DNA of 64,000 bases from Magnetococcales bacterium (GCA_015231175.1 JADGBZ010000011.1:1-64000), one strand, 5' to 3'. Positions 8,669 through 16,641 are shown, numbered from the stretch's first letter. The notes: generated from the sequence alone by a model not told the origin. Program-made: numbers and translations.

Positions 8669-9673
8669 ATGAAAAAAGTGGAAATATTGGCCCCGGCTGG
8701 CAACCTTCCCTCCTTGAAGGCCGCCGTGGAGAGTGGCGCCGATGCGGTCTATTTCGGTTTCGGCAACGTCACCAATGCCAGAAATTTTGAAGGATTGAAC
8801 TTTACCGAGAAAGAGGCGGCTACAGGTATCGCCCATGCCCATGCCCATGGCGTCAAAGCCAATATCGTATTGAACACCTTCCCCCAGATCGATGGCCCCG
8901 ACATTTGGTACCGGACCGTGGATCTGGCGGCCAAACTGGGGGCCGACGCCATTATTCTGGCCAACCTGGCGCTGCTGAAATATTGCCGCGAGCGTTATCC
9001 CGAACTCCCGATTCATCTGTCGGTGCAGGCCTCGGCAAGCAACCATGCCTCGATCCAGTTTTATCAGCGCCATTTCGGCATCCAGCGGGTCATCCTGCCC
9101 CGGGTGTTGACTGTGGCCGAGATTCGCGCCCTCAAAGAGCAGGTCAACGTCGATCTGGAAGTGTTTGCCTTTGGCGGTCTGTGCGTCATGGCCGAGGGAA
9201 GGTGCTACCTCTCCTCCTACGTGACCGGCGTTTCGCCCAACATCGAAGGGGTCTGTTCACCAGCCCGGGCCGTGCGCTTTGACAACACCGCCGATAAACT
9301 CCAAACCCGACTGAACGGCGTCCTCATCGCTCAGTATGCCCCCGGCGAAGAAGCCGCCTATCCGACCATCTGCAAGGGACGGTTTGCCGCCAACGAGCAG
9401 GTCTATCACGTCATGGAGGAGCCCGGTTCCCTGAACATTCTGGGAATGCTGCCGGAAGTGATCGAAGCGGGTGTGGTCAGCCTCAAGATCGAGGGGCGGC
9501 AGCGCACCAAGTCCTATGTGGCCACGGTGACCCGGGTCATGCGTCATGCGGTGGATGCCTACTATGCCGCTCCAGATCAATTCCGAGCCAAAGGCAGCTG
9601 GCTCAAGACGCTGAACGCCATCTCCGAAGGCACGACCCACACCCTGGGAACCTACCAGGAAAATTGGCAATGA
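8669..9673 (+). CDS. ubiU: UbiU, U32-family oxygen-independent ubiquinone hydroxylase subunit
   Basis: UbiU and UbiV form a [4Fe-4S] heterodimer that hydroxylates ubiquinone precursors without oxygen. The 334-residue protein opens with KVEILAPAGNLPSLKAAVES and has the U32 signature region GGLCVMAEGRCYLSSYVTG with cysteines at about 172 and 179. Further cysteines in GVCSPARAV and TICKGRF complete the cluster ligands. The length fits the family (about 330). It is followed by ubiV, with a repeat copy between the two genes. Confidence 0.93.
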   Translation: MKKVEILAPAGNLPSLKAAVESGADAVYFGFGNVTNARNFEGLNFTEKEAATGIAHAHAHGVKANIVLNTFPQIDGPDIWYRTVDLAAKLGADAIILANLALLKYCRERYPELPIHLSVQASASNHASIQFYQRHFGIQRVILPRVLTVAEIRALKEQVNVDLEVFAFGGLCVMAEGRCYLSSYVTGVSPNIEGVCSPARAVRFDNTADKLQTRLNGVLIAQYAPGEEAAYPTICKGRFAANEQVYHVMEEPGSLNILGMLPEVIEAGVVSLKIEGRQRTKSYVATVTRVMRHAVDAYYAAPDQFRAKGSWLKTLNAISEGTTHTLGTYQENWQ

Positions 9674-9720
9674 TGCCACACAACCATTCTGTACCCTTCT
9701 CTGTACCCTTCCAAAACAAG

Positions 9721-9845
9721 GCAACCATTCAGCACCCTTGCAAGGAAAGCTTTGACATGAAAGCCTTGGTCAGGGCTTCGCCCCGAACCCCACCACCAGG
9801 AAGGGCGCAGCCCTTCCTGGTGGACCTCCATCCCAGTCTTTCATT
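9721..9845 (+). repeat. GTAAC palindromic repeat, hairpin-core variant
   Basis: The copy starts GCAACCATTCAGCACCC, followed by the CTTTGACATGAAAGCC block and the hairpin core AGGAAGGGC / GCCCTTCCT at about 9799-9819. The right terminal repeat is missing. It sits in the 205-bp gap between ubiU and ubiV and places a stable hairpin in the putative operon. Confidence 0.8.
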
Positions 9846-9878
9846 CGTGATGACAAACCTTCAGGAGGACGGCCAACC

Positions 9879-10787
9879 ATGAAAATTGCCATTGGTCCTG
9901 TCCTGTATGAGTGGGGAAAAAAGGGGTTGCGGGATTTTTATCGGCGTATGGCCGAGACCACCTCAGCCGACATCCTCTACATCGGGGAGGTGGTCTGTTC
10001 CAAACGCAACCACCTCTCCCCGGAGGAGATGGCCCAGTTGGCGGAGGCGCTGCGCCCAACAGGCAAGGAGATCGTGTTCTCCACTTTGGGCCTGGTCATG
10101 ACCGAAGAGGAACAACTCTATCTGCGGCAGGTCATTCAGGAGGCCACCCGGCTTGGGGTGATGTTTGAGGCCAATGACATGGCTGGCGTGGCCATCGGCG
10201 AAGGGTGCCTCATGGTGGCGGGACCGCACATCACCACCTACAACCCGGAAACGCTCGATTTTCTGGCTGGGGTTGGTGTGCGGCGGGTGGTGGCTCCGGT
10301 GGAGCTGTCACAGGCCATGATTGCCGGCATCATGCAGCAAATCCGCTCCCAGGTTGAGATGGAGGTGTTCGCTTATGGCCGTTTGCCCCTGACCTTTTCC
10401 GCCCGCTGCTATACGGCGCGGGCTTTTCGCCTCCCCAAAACCAACTGTCAATACAAGTGCGGCGAATTCCCCGACGGCATGATCATGAAGACTCAGGAGG
10501 ATGAGCCCCTCCTGAATATCAACGGCGTCCAGACCCTGTCGGCACGGGTTTTCAACCTGGTGGCCGAGGTGGAACAGTTGGCGGCAAGCGGGGTAAAAAT
10601 CGTGCGTCTTTCGCCCCAGAGTCAGGGGATGGAGGAGATCGTCCACATTTGGCACGAACGCCTGTCAGGCCGCATGGATGTCAGCGAAGCCCTGCAACGC
10701 CTACAGACCATCAATCACGATGAACCCTTTTGTAACGGTTACTACCATGGCCGGGCCGGGCTGGATTTTGTGGCGCCGCCGGGTTGA
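9879..10787 (+). CDS. ubiV: UbiV, U32-family oxygen-independent ubiquinone hydroxylase subunit
   Basis: UbiV is the partner of UbiU in oxygen-independent hydroxylation for ubiquinone synthesis. The 302-residue protein starts MKIAIGPVLYEWGKKGLRDFY, has VVCSKRNH near residue 38, and the U32 cluster region SARCYTARAFRLPKTNC and YKCGEF around 172-194. The four cysteines needed for a [4Fe-4S] cluster are therefore visible. Upstream AGGAGGACGGCCAACC gives a strong ribosome-binding site. The third usual partner, the SCP2-domain protein UbiT, is not in the window. Confidence 0.93.
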   Translation: MKIAIGPVLYEWGKKGLRDFYRRMAETTSADILYIGEVVCSKRNHLSPEEMAQLAEALRPTGKEIVFSTLGLVMTEEEQLYLRQVIQEATRLGVMFEANDMAGVAIGEGCLMVAGPHITTYNPETLDFLAGVGVRRVVAPVELSQAMIAGIMQQIRSQVEMEVFAYGRLPLTFSARCYTARAFRLPKTNCQYKCGEFPDGMIMKTQEDEPLLNINGVQTLSARVFNLVAEVEQLAASGVKIVRLSPQSQGMEEIVHIWHERLSGRMDVSEALQRLQTINHDEPFCNGYYHGRAGLDFVAPPG

Positions 10788-10822
10788 CCGGTGCCATGGC
10801 ACCCCCTCAGGGAGAATGCAGC

Positions 10823-11122
10823 ATGCAACTCGACAACAATCTGATCGACCAGATTACCCAGAATGTCCTGGGCATCTTTGAAAAGGTCGGGGCTACCCGC
10901 GATGAACTCCATCGGCGAGTCCACGATGCGGTCAAGGAGGCCATCGTCCACTTTGACATTGTCACGCGGGAGGAGTTTGATATCACATCCGAACTCCTCA
11001 GCAAAACCCGTATCAAGGTTGAAGCCATGGAAAAAAAGGTGGCTGAATTGGAAAAACTCCTTGCTGAAAAGGGGGTTGCGGATCCCTCCGAAGCGGCTGG
11101 TGACGCCCCGGGAAAAAAATGA
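10823..11122 (+). CDS. ubiK: UbiK/YqiC-type BMFP coiled-coil accessory factor
   Basis: UbiK is a small accessory factor that helps ubiquinone synthesis by binding the Ubi complex and membrane lipids. The 99-residue protein has an N-terminal amphipathic helix, the conserved IVTREEFDITSELLSKTR segment, and a heptad-like coiled coil (about 60-85). The start at 10823 has GGGAGAA 7 bases upstream. Its position behind ubiV supports the assignment. The C-terminus is a short disordered tail ending in lysines. Confidence 0.85.
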   Translation: MQLDNNLIDQITQNVLGIFEKVGATRDELHRRVHDAVKEAIVHFDIVTREEFDITSELLSKTRIKVEAMEKKVAELEKLLAEKGVADPSEAAGDAPGKK

Positions 11123-11123
11123 G

Positions 11124-11270
11124 GAACCCTGACCTCTGCCAGGGAGCTGGCTCCCTGGCAGGGCCTAAGACGGAGTCCTGGTGGGGTTCAGGGCGAAGCC
11201 CTGACAAAGGCTTTCATGTCCAGGCTTTTCTTGCAAGGGTGCTGAATAGTTACAGGCGCTGAACAGTTAC
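11124..11270 (-). repeat. GTAAC palindromic repeat with duplicated terminus
   Basis: The reverse-oriented copy contains CCAGGGAGCTGGCTCCCTGG (11138-11157), the TCAGGGCGAAGCCCTGACAA block, and ends with GGGTGCTGAATAGTTAC at 11237-11253. A second half-terminus, GGCGCTGAACAGTTAC, follows directly and ends at 11270. No clear left terminal repeat is seen. Confidence 0.8.
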
Positions 11271-11293
11271 CACTTCACCAGGGAGAATCCATC

Positions 11294-12721
11294 ATGCGCA
11301 AGGCTTATCTGGCTGGTACATGGGTCGAAAGCGGCAAAAGTCAAGATGTTCTCAACCCCTACAGTGGTGAGGTCGTTGACAGGGTGGCCCAGTGCACCCC
11401 GGTTGAGATCAACCAGGCTTTGGATGCAGCCGTGGCCTCCCTGGAGGAGACCAGGCGTCTGGAACCCTACCAGCGCGCCGACGCCCTGTGGTTTGTCGTC
11501 AACCGGATCCAGGAACGCCACGAAGAGTTTTCCCGTCTGCTCTCCCGGGAGAATGGCAAAACCCTGGCCGAGTCGCGTCTGGAAATCTCCCGCGTCGTGG
11601 CCACCTTCGAGATTGCTGCCGGTGAGGCCACGCGGGTGTATGGCGAGGCCTACGATCTGGGCATCAACCCCATGGGCGCCAAACGCCGCGCCCTGGTCCG
11701 GCACTATCCGGTCGGTGTGGTGTCCGCCATCGCCCCGTTCAACTTTCCGCTCAATCTGGCGGTGCATAAAATCGCCCCGGCCATGGCCGTCGGTTGTCCC
11801 GTGATTTTGAAACCGGCCTCCAAGACCCCCCTGACATCCATTTTATTGGCTGAGATCATTCAGGAGTCTGGTTGGCCACTGCGGGCCTTTTCGGTACTCC
11901 CCTGCGACCGTGCCGCCGGGCAGATGCTCGTGGAAGATGAGCGCATCAACCTGTTGACCTTCACCGGCTCTCCCGAGGTGGGCTGGAAGATGAAACGGGA
12001 TGCGGGCAAAAAAAAGGTGGTCCTGGAGTTGGGCGGCAATGCCGGCCTCATCGTGGATCGCGATGTGCGGGATTGGGATTGGCTCATCGCGCGGGCGATC
12101 ACCGGGGCATTTTACCAATGCGGACAGGTGTGCATTTCGGTGCAGCGCATCTTTCTGCACCAGGAGATCATGGGGGAGTTCCGCGCCCGTTTCAAGGCCG
12201 CCGCCGAGGCCCTGAAGATCGGCGATCCCCTGGATGAAACCACCACCCTGGGCCCTATCATCGACCGGGCCAACCGGGATCGCATTCTGGCTTGGATCAA
12301 CGAAGCCCTGGAACAGGGAGCCAAACTGGTCACCGGCAACACTGTTGTCCCTGTGGGCGCCGGCAACAGCCTGAGCGCCACCATTTTGGAGGATGTGGAC
12401 CCGAGCGCCCGTGTTGCCGCCGATGAGGCCTTCGGACCGGTGGTCACCCTGACTCCGGTGGGCAGCATGGCAGAGGCCTTTGCCCGGGTCAACGCCTCCC
12501 GCTTCGGCCTGCAATGCGGTATTTTCACGAACGATTTCAGCACCGTCATCCAGGCCCTGGACACCTTGGAAGTGGGGGGTGTCATCCACAACGATGTTCC
12601 TTCCTTCCGCGTCGACAGCATGCCCTACGGTGGCCTCAAGGACTCCGGTCTGGGCCGTGAAGGGGTCCGCTACGCCATGCGCGACATGCTGGAGGAACGG
12701 GTGCTGGTCTATCGGGTGTGA
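11294..12721 (+). CDS. NAD(P)-dependent aldehyde dehydrogenase
   Basis: The 475-residue protein is an aldehyde dehydrogenase superfamily member that oxidises an aldehyde to an acid with NAD(P). The motifs are in order: APFNFPLNLAVHKIAPA (cofactor site), FTGSPEVGWKMK, the general-base Glu in VLELGGNAG, and the nucleophilic Cys in GQVCISVQR. The C-terminal oligomerisation part has MPYGGLKDSGLGREG. The substrate cannot be told from the sequence; the overall pattern is closest to lactaldehyde, semialdehyde or non-phosphorylating GAPDH-type subfamilies. GGGAGAATCCATC gives the ribosome-binding site. It stands alone, directly after a repeat copy. Confidence 0.9.
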   Translation: MRKAYLAGTWVESGKSQDVLNPYSGEVVDRVAQCTPVEINQALDAAVASLEETRRLEPYQRADALWFVVNRIQERHEEFSRLLSRENGKTLAESRLEISRVVATFEIAAGEATRVYGEAYDLGINPMGAKRRALVRHYPVGVVSAIAPFNFPLNLAVHKIAPAMAVGCPVILKPASKTPLTSILLAEIIQESGWPLRAFSVLPCDRAAGQMLVEDERINLLTFTGSPEVGWKMKRDAGKKKVVLELGGNAGLIVDRDVRDWDWLIARAITGAFYQCGQVCISVQRIFLHQEIMGEFRARFKAAAEALKIGDPLDETTTLGPIIDRANRDRILAWINEALEQGAKLVTGNTVVPVGAGNSLSATILEDVDPSARVAADEAFGPVVTLTPVGSMAEAFARVNASRFGLQCGIFTNDFSTVIQALDTLEVGGVIHNDVPSFRVDSMPYGGLKDSGLGREGVRYAMRDMLEERVLVYRV

Positions 12722-12755
12722 AGGGGCATGAAGCCGGCATATCGTGGCGGAACCC

Positions 12756-12783
12756 GGTCGGCGTCCTTCCCTGGACGCCGACC
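12756..12783 (+). terminator. Perfect 11-bp stem hairpin downstream of aldehyde dehydrogenase
   Basis: GGTCGGCGTCC and GGACGCCGACC form a perfect 11-bp stem with a 6-base loop, 35 bp after the stop codon. No T-run follows, so it may protect the 3' end of the mRNA rather than act as a classic intrinsic terminator. A related smaller hairpin with the same CTTCCCTGGA loop sequence occurs near 12950-12970. Confidence 0.5.
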
Positions 12784-13002
12784 CGATTGGTTCCCCTTCA
12801 ACCCCACTTCAGCGTTGCCCGCTCTGGAGTTCCGAACTCCCGGAGCGAACGTTTCGAAGAGGTTTTCCCTCACCCCTTCCGGACAGGCCGCCGGGCCAGG
12901 GAGCTTCAATCTCTCCACTGGTGATCCATCGGTCCCGACCCACCAACGGCGTCCCTTCCCTGGAACGCCCGGGAGCGCGATCCCTGCGCCCCGAAGAGAA
13001 GT
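12784..13002. other. Non-coding, hairpin-rich stretch
   Basis: No credible gene is seen here. The open frames across this part have no ribosome-binding sites, are rich in Pro, Arg and Ser, and change composition at the hairpins. Several short inverted repeats are present, including CTGGAGTTC / GAACTCCCGG near 12823-12845. A short segment at 12727-12756 resembles the 31-nt direct repeats found at 49748-49814. Confidence 0.5.
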
Positions 13003-13125
13003 TCAATGATGTGGACCGTGCTGCTGCATCATGGACACCAACATCGGTTGCACTGTCACCCAGTAAACCAATACGCCACAGGGAACGTGCAACACCCAGA
13101 GACGCAACCACTCTTGCCATTTCAT
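13003..13125 (-). CDS. Small single-pass membrane protein, 40 aa, unknown
   Basis: The predicted product starts MKWQEWLRLWVLHVPCGVLV, continues with a hydrophobic segment up to VTVQPMLVSM, and ends QQHGPHH. One transmembrane helix (about residues 8-32) with a Trp/Arg-rich N-terminus is expected. The start is supported by GAGGAG 8 bases upstream of ATG 13125. Small proteins with a similar helix are common near phage genes, but no family can be assigned. Confidence 0.4.
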   Translation of the reverse strand: MKWQEWLRLWVLHVPCGVLVYWVTVQPMLVSMMQQHGPHH

Positions 13126-13278
13126 CACCGTCACTCCTCTTTCAAGCAGTCGTCTCATCCTCCATCCTTGAGACCTTGACGGCTGTGCATCCTTGCACAC
13201 CGGCTATGGGAGAGAGTATGAAAATATTGTGCCAACATTTACAACTTCCCAAAAGCCCTCAACCGTGCGACAGACCGC

Positions 13279-13312
13279 GAAAAAAAGCCCCGTCCAATCA
13301 CCCGACGGGGCT
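13279..13312 (-). terminator. Intrinsic terminator (minus strand)
   Basis: AGCCCCGTC (13286-13294) pairs perfectly with GACGGGGCT (13304-13312) around a 9-base loop. On the minus strand the stem is followed by a run of seven to eight U residues. It lies 80 bp downstream of the stop codon of the 68-residue minus-strand gene and supports transcription in that direction. Confidence 0.85.
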
Positions 13313-13393
13313 GCCCAGAAACGCTCTCCCAGCCATGCTTGTTTGCCAGGGCGGGAATCATGACAATCATGCTACAGTTTGAAAATATTGGGT

Positions 13394-13600
13394 CTATTGC
13401 AGGCGATTTCTTTCGACCTGGAGCTTTTCCAGGGTTCCCCGGGTGCTGGCCGGGATTCCACTCCCTGAACCCTCCCACCAACCACGCACGTCGCTCTGCG
13501 TGGTTTGCAGATCTTTGGCCAAAGCCCGGATATAGACTGGCGAAATCAGGCCTTCTCCATACAAACGTCCCGCGATTTCTTGCAGTTCATGCACGGTCAC
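13394..13600 (-). CDS. Small protein with helix-turn-helix-like segment, 68 aa
   Basis: The product starts with GTG (13598-13600), with GGAGAG about 8 bases upstream. It contains a segment (about residues 22-46, VYIRALAKDLQTTQSDVRGW) that has the pattern of a short helix-turn-helix. A clear intrinsic terminator lies downstream at 13279-13312, which argues that the gene is real. No named family is recognised; a small DNA-binding regulator is an inference. Confidence 0.5.
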   Translation of the reverse strand: MTVHELQEIAGRLYGEGLISPVYIRALAKDLQTTQSDVRGWWEGSGSGIPASTRGTLEKLQVERNRLQ

Positions 13601-13997
13601 AGGTCACTCTCCATCCTTGGAAATCAGACCGACAAAACGAGCGTGTCGGCCATCAGCCTACCGAATCGCCCCACATCCTGTGAGGAGGTCCGGCTCCTGC
13701 TGGAGTTAAGCAATTTTCTTGCCAGAAAAAAAATTGCTCCAAATTTATAAAAAAATCGCAACAATTCAACACCCTTGCAAAAAAGGTCGCAACGATCCGG
13801 TCTTGCCCTCATATTTTGGGATGCATCAAGCCTTCATGGCGGGTGCCGGCCTGTTGGCAGCTTTTGCCAAAATTTTGTCGCATGACCGTTCCTCCCCCGC
13901 TCATCATCCCAAGGCTCAGGGAACTCTTTCTTTTTAGGCTCGGGTCATGTATCTAGAACCGTTGGCAGGTGTCGGAATGGGTTGACCAAGACGATTT
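13601..13997. other. Gene-poor stretch between small gene and repeat copy
   Basis: No convincing gene is seen. The stretch holds an A/T-rich inverted repeat (AGCAATTTT / AAAATTGCT, about 13708-13737) upstream of the 68-residue gene, a degenerate half repeat at 13757-13791, and otherwise unremarkable sequence up to the complete repeat copy at 13998. Confidence 0.5.
13757..13791 (+). repeat. Degenerate left end of GTAAC repeat
   Basis: GCAACAATTCAACACCCTTG followed by CAAAAAAGG matches the left end of complete copies with a few changes. The rest of the element is missing. Confidence 0.6.
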
Positions 13998-14145
13998 GTA
14001 ACCATTCACCACCCTTGCAAGAAAAGCTTGGACATGAAAGCCTTTGTCAGGGCTTCGCCCCGAACCCCACCAGGGCGCTGCCCTGGACAAAGCCAGGGAG
14101 CCAGCCCCCTGGACCCCGATTCGTTGGCGGGTGGTGAATAGTTAC
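13998..14145 (+). mobile_element. Complete 148-bp MITE-like element with 8-bp target duplication
   Basis: The left end GTAACCATTCACCACCC and right end GGGTGGTGAATAGTTAC form 17-bp terminal inverted repeats with one mismatch. The interior has the AAAGCCTTTGTCAGGGCTTC block, a CCAGGGCGCTGCCCTGG palindrome and a GCCAGGGAGCCAGCCCCCTGG segment. The 8 bases GACGATTT occur immediately before (13990-13997) and after (14146-14153) the element, a perfect direct repeat as left by transposition. IS66-family elements are known for GTAA-starting ends and 8-bp duplications, so an IS66 transposase is the likely mobiliser. No coding capacity. Confidence 0.9.
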
Positions 14146-14175
14146 GACGATTTTTTTTTCAAAGAAGGATGAAAA

Positions 14176-14796
14176 ATGGCTTTATTTCATAAAAACAAGG
14201 AAGTGCAGCAAAAGATTGACGAACCCACTCCCGCACTCGCTGTTGACAAGCCCATCGTCGAAAAGCCAAGCGCAACGACCATCGCAGCCGGCACCAGGAT
14301 AAAAGGAGAGATTGCAACCCGATGCAATCTCCAGATGGATGGGGAGTTTGAGGGCCAGATTACCTCGGAAAGTCTCGTGATGGTCGGCAAGTCCGGTCGC
14401 ATCGAAGGACATGTCCACGCCAAAAAATTTGTTGTCTGCGGTCACTTCCATGGCCAGGCAGAGTGCGACGAGATCGAGATCCTGGCCGGTGGCAACGCTA
14501 CTGGTCAACTGCTCTCCTCAATCATGGTCATCGAACGCGGCAGCTTTTTTGAGGGGGAGAGTCGGCTCAGAGAATCAACATCCCGTGCGACGCCAGCCCA
14601 GCCACTCCCACCCGTGGCCACACCTGTCGAATCCGCTGCGGAGAACAGCCCCCCCGAACCCCTTCCCAGGGTCGCACCATCCTCACCCCCGCCCCAAGAA
14701 CGCAAGGGGACTGTCTACTCCAACACCGACCTCCTGAACGACCCCGCCCCACCCCCCTCGGCCACAAGGAAGATGCAACCCCCTGATCACGCATGA
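14176..14796 (+). CDS. Bactofilin (polymer-forming cytoskeletal protein)
   Basis: Bactofilins polymerise into filaments through a beta-helical core and act as scaffolds in cell shape, division or motility. The 206-residue protein has a short N-terminal tail, the core at about 30-140 (TTIAAGTRIKGEIATRCNLQ, then IEGHVHAKKFVVCGHFHGQA), and a long Pro/Ser-rich disordered tail. AAGGATGAAAA precedes the ATG. A fresh repeat insertion lies 30 bp upstream, so its promoter may be inside or beyond the repeat. The neighbouring genes on the other strand are chemosensory, which may point to a polar scaffold role (inference). Confidence 0.9.
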   Translation: MALFHKNKEVQQKIDEPTPALAVDKPIVEKPSATTIAAGTRIKGEIATRCNLQMDGEFEGQITSESLVMVGKSGRIEGHVHAKKFVVCGHFHGQAECDEIEILAGGNATGQLLSSIMVIERGSFFEGESRLRESTSRATPAQPLPPVATPVESAAENSPPEPLPRVAPSSPPPQERKGTVYSNTDLLNDPAPPPSATRKMQPPDHA

Positions 14797-14851
14797 CAAC
14801 GCCGACGCATGGGGAGACGCATGGAGAGCGAGCCCCGGGCGACTGTCGGTA

Positions 14852-15475
14852 TCAACCCTTCAAGGCATGTTGCACCAACCGCTGGATCACCTCGGCCCGG
14901 GTGCCTCCCCCCCACTTTTTGCTCAGGGCATCCAGATTACGGGCCAACTCTTCGCTCAACATCACGTTGACCAAAGCGTCTTTGTCGACCTGAAAAAAGA
15001 CCTCGACAAAAAACGGCTCATCCTGAAACCGAAAAAATTTTCGGACACTCTCCAGGTGACTACGATAATCCACTTCATAGTCGGCGCCGACGATCACCGT
15101 CGGGGGAGTCAGATTGATCTGCCCACAATTGGCAAACCCCTCCATACGGGTCTGAATGCCGCCAGAAATCATGTTGCCAAGTTCAGCGAACCCATCTCTG
15201 GCTTCGTCCGTAAGAGTACGATACCCTTCACCAGAAAGGGCTCCAGCCAGTTGGCGCGCCACTTTGCTCGATGTCACCAGGCGAACCCCCCCATTGAATC
15301 CACCATTCATTCCCACCATGGCGGAGGCCTCGGCCCGTGCCGCCACATGGGGCACGTTTGAGGGTTTGGCCACCCCCTGGCCCGGAGTCACATCCACAAA
15401 CAGCATGGTGTTGACGATCTCCATGACCGACTCCTCCGCCGCATGGAGGATCAATTCTTTCAAGTTTGGGTCCAT
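14852..15475 (-). CDS. CheX/CheC-like phosphatase domain fused to ribbon-helix-helix-like tail
   Basis: Residues 1-155 resemble the CheX/CheC family that dephosphorylates CheY. The E-x-x-N catalytic signature is visible as E98-L-G-N101 in GFAELGNMISGG, and a second E19-I-V-N22 is in the first helix. The last 45 residues (about 162-207: a strand-like VNVMLSEELARNLDALSKKW, then RAEVIQRLVQHAL) have the pattern of a ribbon-helix-helix (CopG/MetJ-type) DNA-binding or dimerisation unit, not part of the usual family. The start at 15475 follows GGAGGGG. It lies 64 bp downstream of the mini-MCP gene on the same strand, so the two are probably co-transcribed. Confidence 0.75.
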   Translation of the reverse strand: MDPNLKELILHAAEESVMEIVNTMLFVDVTPGQGVAKPSNVPHVAARAEASAMVGMNGGFNGGVRLVTSSKVARQLAGALSGEGYRTLTDEARDGFAELGNMISGGIQTRMEGFANCGQINLTPPTVIVGADYEVDYRSHLESVRKFFRFQDEPFFVEVFFQVDKDALVNVMLSEELARNLDALSKKWGGGTRAEVIQRLVQHALKG

Positions 15476-15539
15476 AGCTCCCCTCCTGCAACGGCACTCC
15501 CCCACATTCTGCGGGTCATGCCGGACTTCCGTCCCCCCA

Positions 15540-16025
15540 TCACTCCACGCCCCCTCCCCCGCCCGCTCCCAGACCAATCCCGGCAGTCTGGAATATCTCA
15601 CTGTTGGCTGCGCTGATCCGCTGAATGCTCTGGATCATTTCGCGGGCCGTGCTGGTGGCCTCGGAGGCGTTGGATTGAATTTCATCCACCCGCTCGGCGA
15701 TCATGTTGGTGGCCTCGGCGGTCTGACGGGAGAGATCTTTGACCTCATTGGCCACCACGGCAAACCCTTTGCCCGCCTCTCCCGCTCCTGCCGCCTCGAT
15801 GGAGGCGTTCAAGGCCAACATGTTGGTCTGCCCGGCAATATTTTTGATCACCTTGACCGCCTTGCCGATTTCCTGGCTGGAGACGGCCAACTTTTCGATC
15901 ACGGCAAAGTTGCTGCGTGCATGTTGGATTGCCTGTTCAAGCTCCCGGTTGGTCTCTTCCGCCTTGCGATACAAGGCATCCACCAGGGCCTGTGCCTCTT
16001 CCAAGGTACCGACTTTTTTGGCCAT
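15540..16025 (-). CDS. Soluble mini methyl-accepting chemotaxis protein (signalling domain only)
   Basis: The 161-residue protein has only the cytoplasmic signalling hairpin of chemoreceptors. The CheA/CheW contact tip region is seen as [18 protein letters not shown], then [20 protein letters not shown]. There is no transmembrane segment and no sensory domain; the N-terminal 40 residues are helical. The start at 16025 (MAKKVG) follows AAGGAAAA. It ends in a glycine run. It could be a truncated receptor or an adaptor-like soluble receptor; linkage to the CheX-like gene favours a signalling role. Confidence 0.85.
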   Translation of the reverse strand: MAKKVGTLEEAQALVDALYRKAEETNRELEQAIQHARSNFAVIEKLAVSSQEIGKAVKVIKNIAGQTNMLALNASIEAAGAGEAGKGFAVVANEVKDLSRQTAEATNMIAERVDEIQSNASEATSTAREMIQSIQRISAANSEIFQTAGIGLGAGGGGGVE

Positions 16026-16075
16026 AGAATTTTTCCTTTTTATGTATCCGCTCAGCACTCACCAAAAAAAAGATT

Positions 16076-16200
16076 GTAACTATTCACCACCCTCTCAAGA
16101 AAAGCCTGGATATAAAAGCCTTTATCAGGGCTTTTCCCCGAACCCCACCAAGACTCTATCCTGGTCCCGCCAGGGAGCCAGCCCACTGGAGCCCGACTGG
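16076..16200 (+). repeat. GTAAC repeat overlapping dtd 3' end
   Basis: The forward copy begins GTAACTATTCACCACCC and continues to the GCCAGGGAGCCAGCC core, then merges into the dtd coding sequence near 16200. The right terminal repeat is missing. The dtd stop codon (16156-16158) lies inside the element. Confidence 0.8.
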
Positions 16201-16635
16201 AAACTCCATCCAAAATGTCACCGGGCCATCGTTGACCAACTCCACATCCATATGGGCGCCGAACACGCCGCGTTGCACAACCACGCCTTCATTTTCCAGG
16301 AGCTCGCAAAAACGCTCGAAAAGGGGCTTGGCCAATAACGGATCCTCGGCCCCGCCAAAAGAGGGCCGATAACCTTTTTTTAAATCCGCTGCCAGGGTAA
16401 ACTGGGAAACGCAGAGGAAACGGCCACCCACATCGCGGCAGGAGAGGTTCATGCGTCCCTGAGAATCCGCGAACATGCGCAGGCCCACCACCTTCCGCAC
16501 GGCCCGCACGGCCACATCCTCTCCATCTCCTCGTTCTACGGCCAGAAACAACAAGACTCCCTGATCGATCCGTGCGACCTCGGCGCCAGAGACCCGCACT
16601 GCCGCCCTTGCCACCCGCTGCACCAAAATCCGCAT
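16156..16635 (-). CDS. dtd: D-aminoacyl-tRNA deacylase
   Basis: DTD hydrolyses D-aminoacyl-tRNAs and protects translation from D-amino acids. The active-site motif SQFTLAADLKKGYRPSF is complete, and the second conserved motif is NDGPVTFWME near residue 140. The family is normally about 145 residues. Here the last 15 or so residues (FPVGLQWAGSLAGPG) are encoded by a GTAAC repeat copy, giving 159. The start is ATG 16635, 6 bp after the stop of the receiver gene, so the two are co-transcribed. Confidence 0.92.
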   Translation of the reverse strand: MRILVQRVARAAVRVSGAEVARIDQGVLLFLAVERGDGEDVAVRAVRKVVGLRMFADSQGRMNLSCRDVGGRFLCVSQFTLAADLKKGYRPSFGGAEDPLLAKPLFERFCELLENEGVVVQRGVFGAHMDVELVNDGPVTFWMEFPVGLQWAGSLAGPG

Positions 16636-16641
16636 GACGCA

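Noticed and set aside
12744-13382. 212-codon plus-strand open frame
   Set aside because: It runs through several hairpins and the terminator at 13279-13312, has no ribosome-binding site and shows a Pro/Ser/Arg-rich, motif-free translation.
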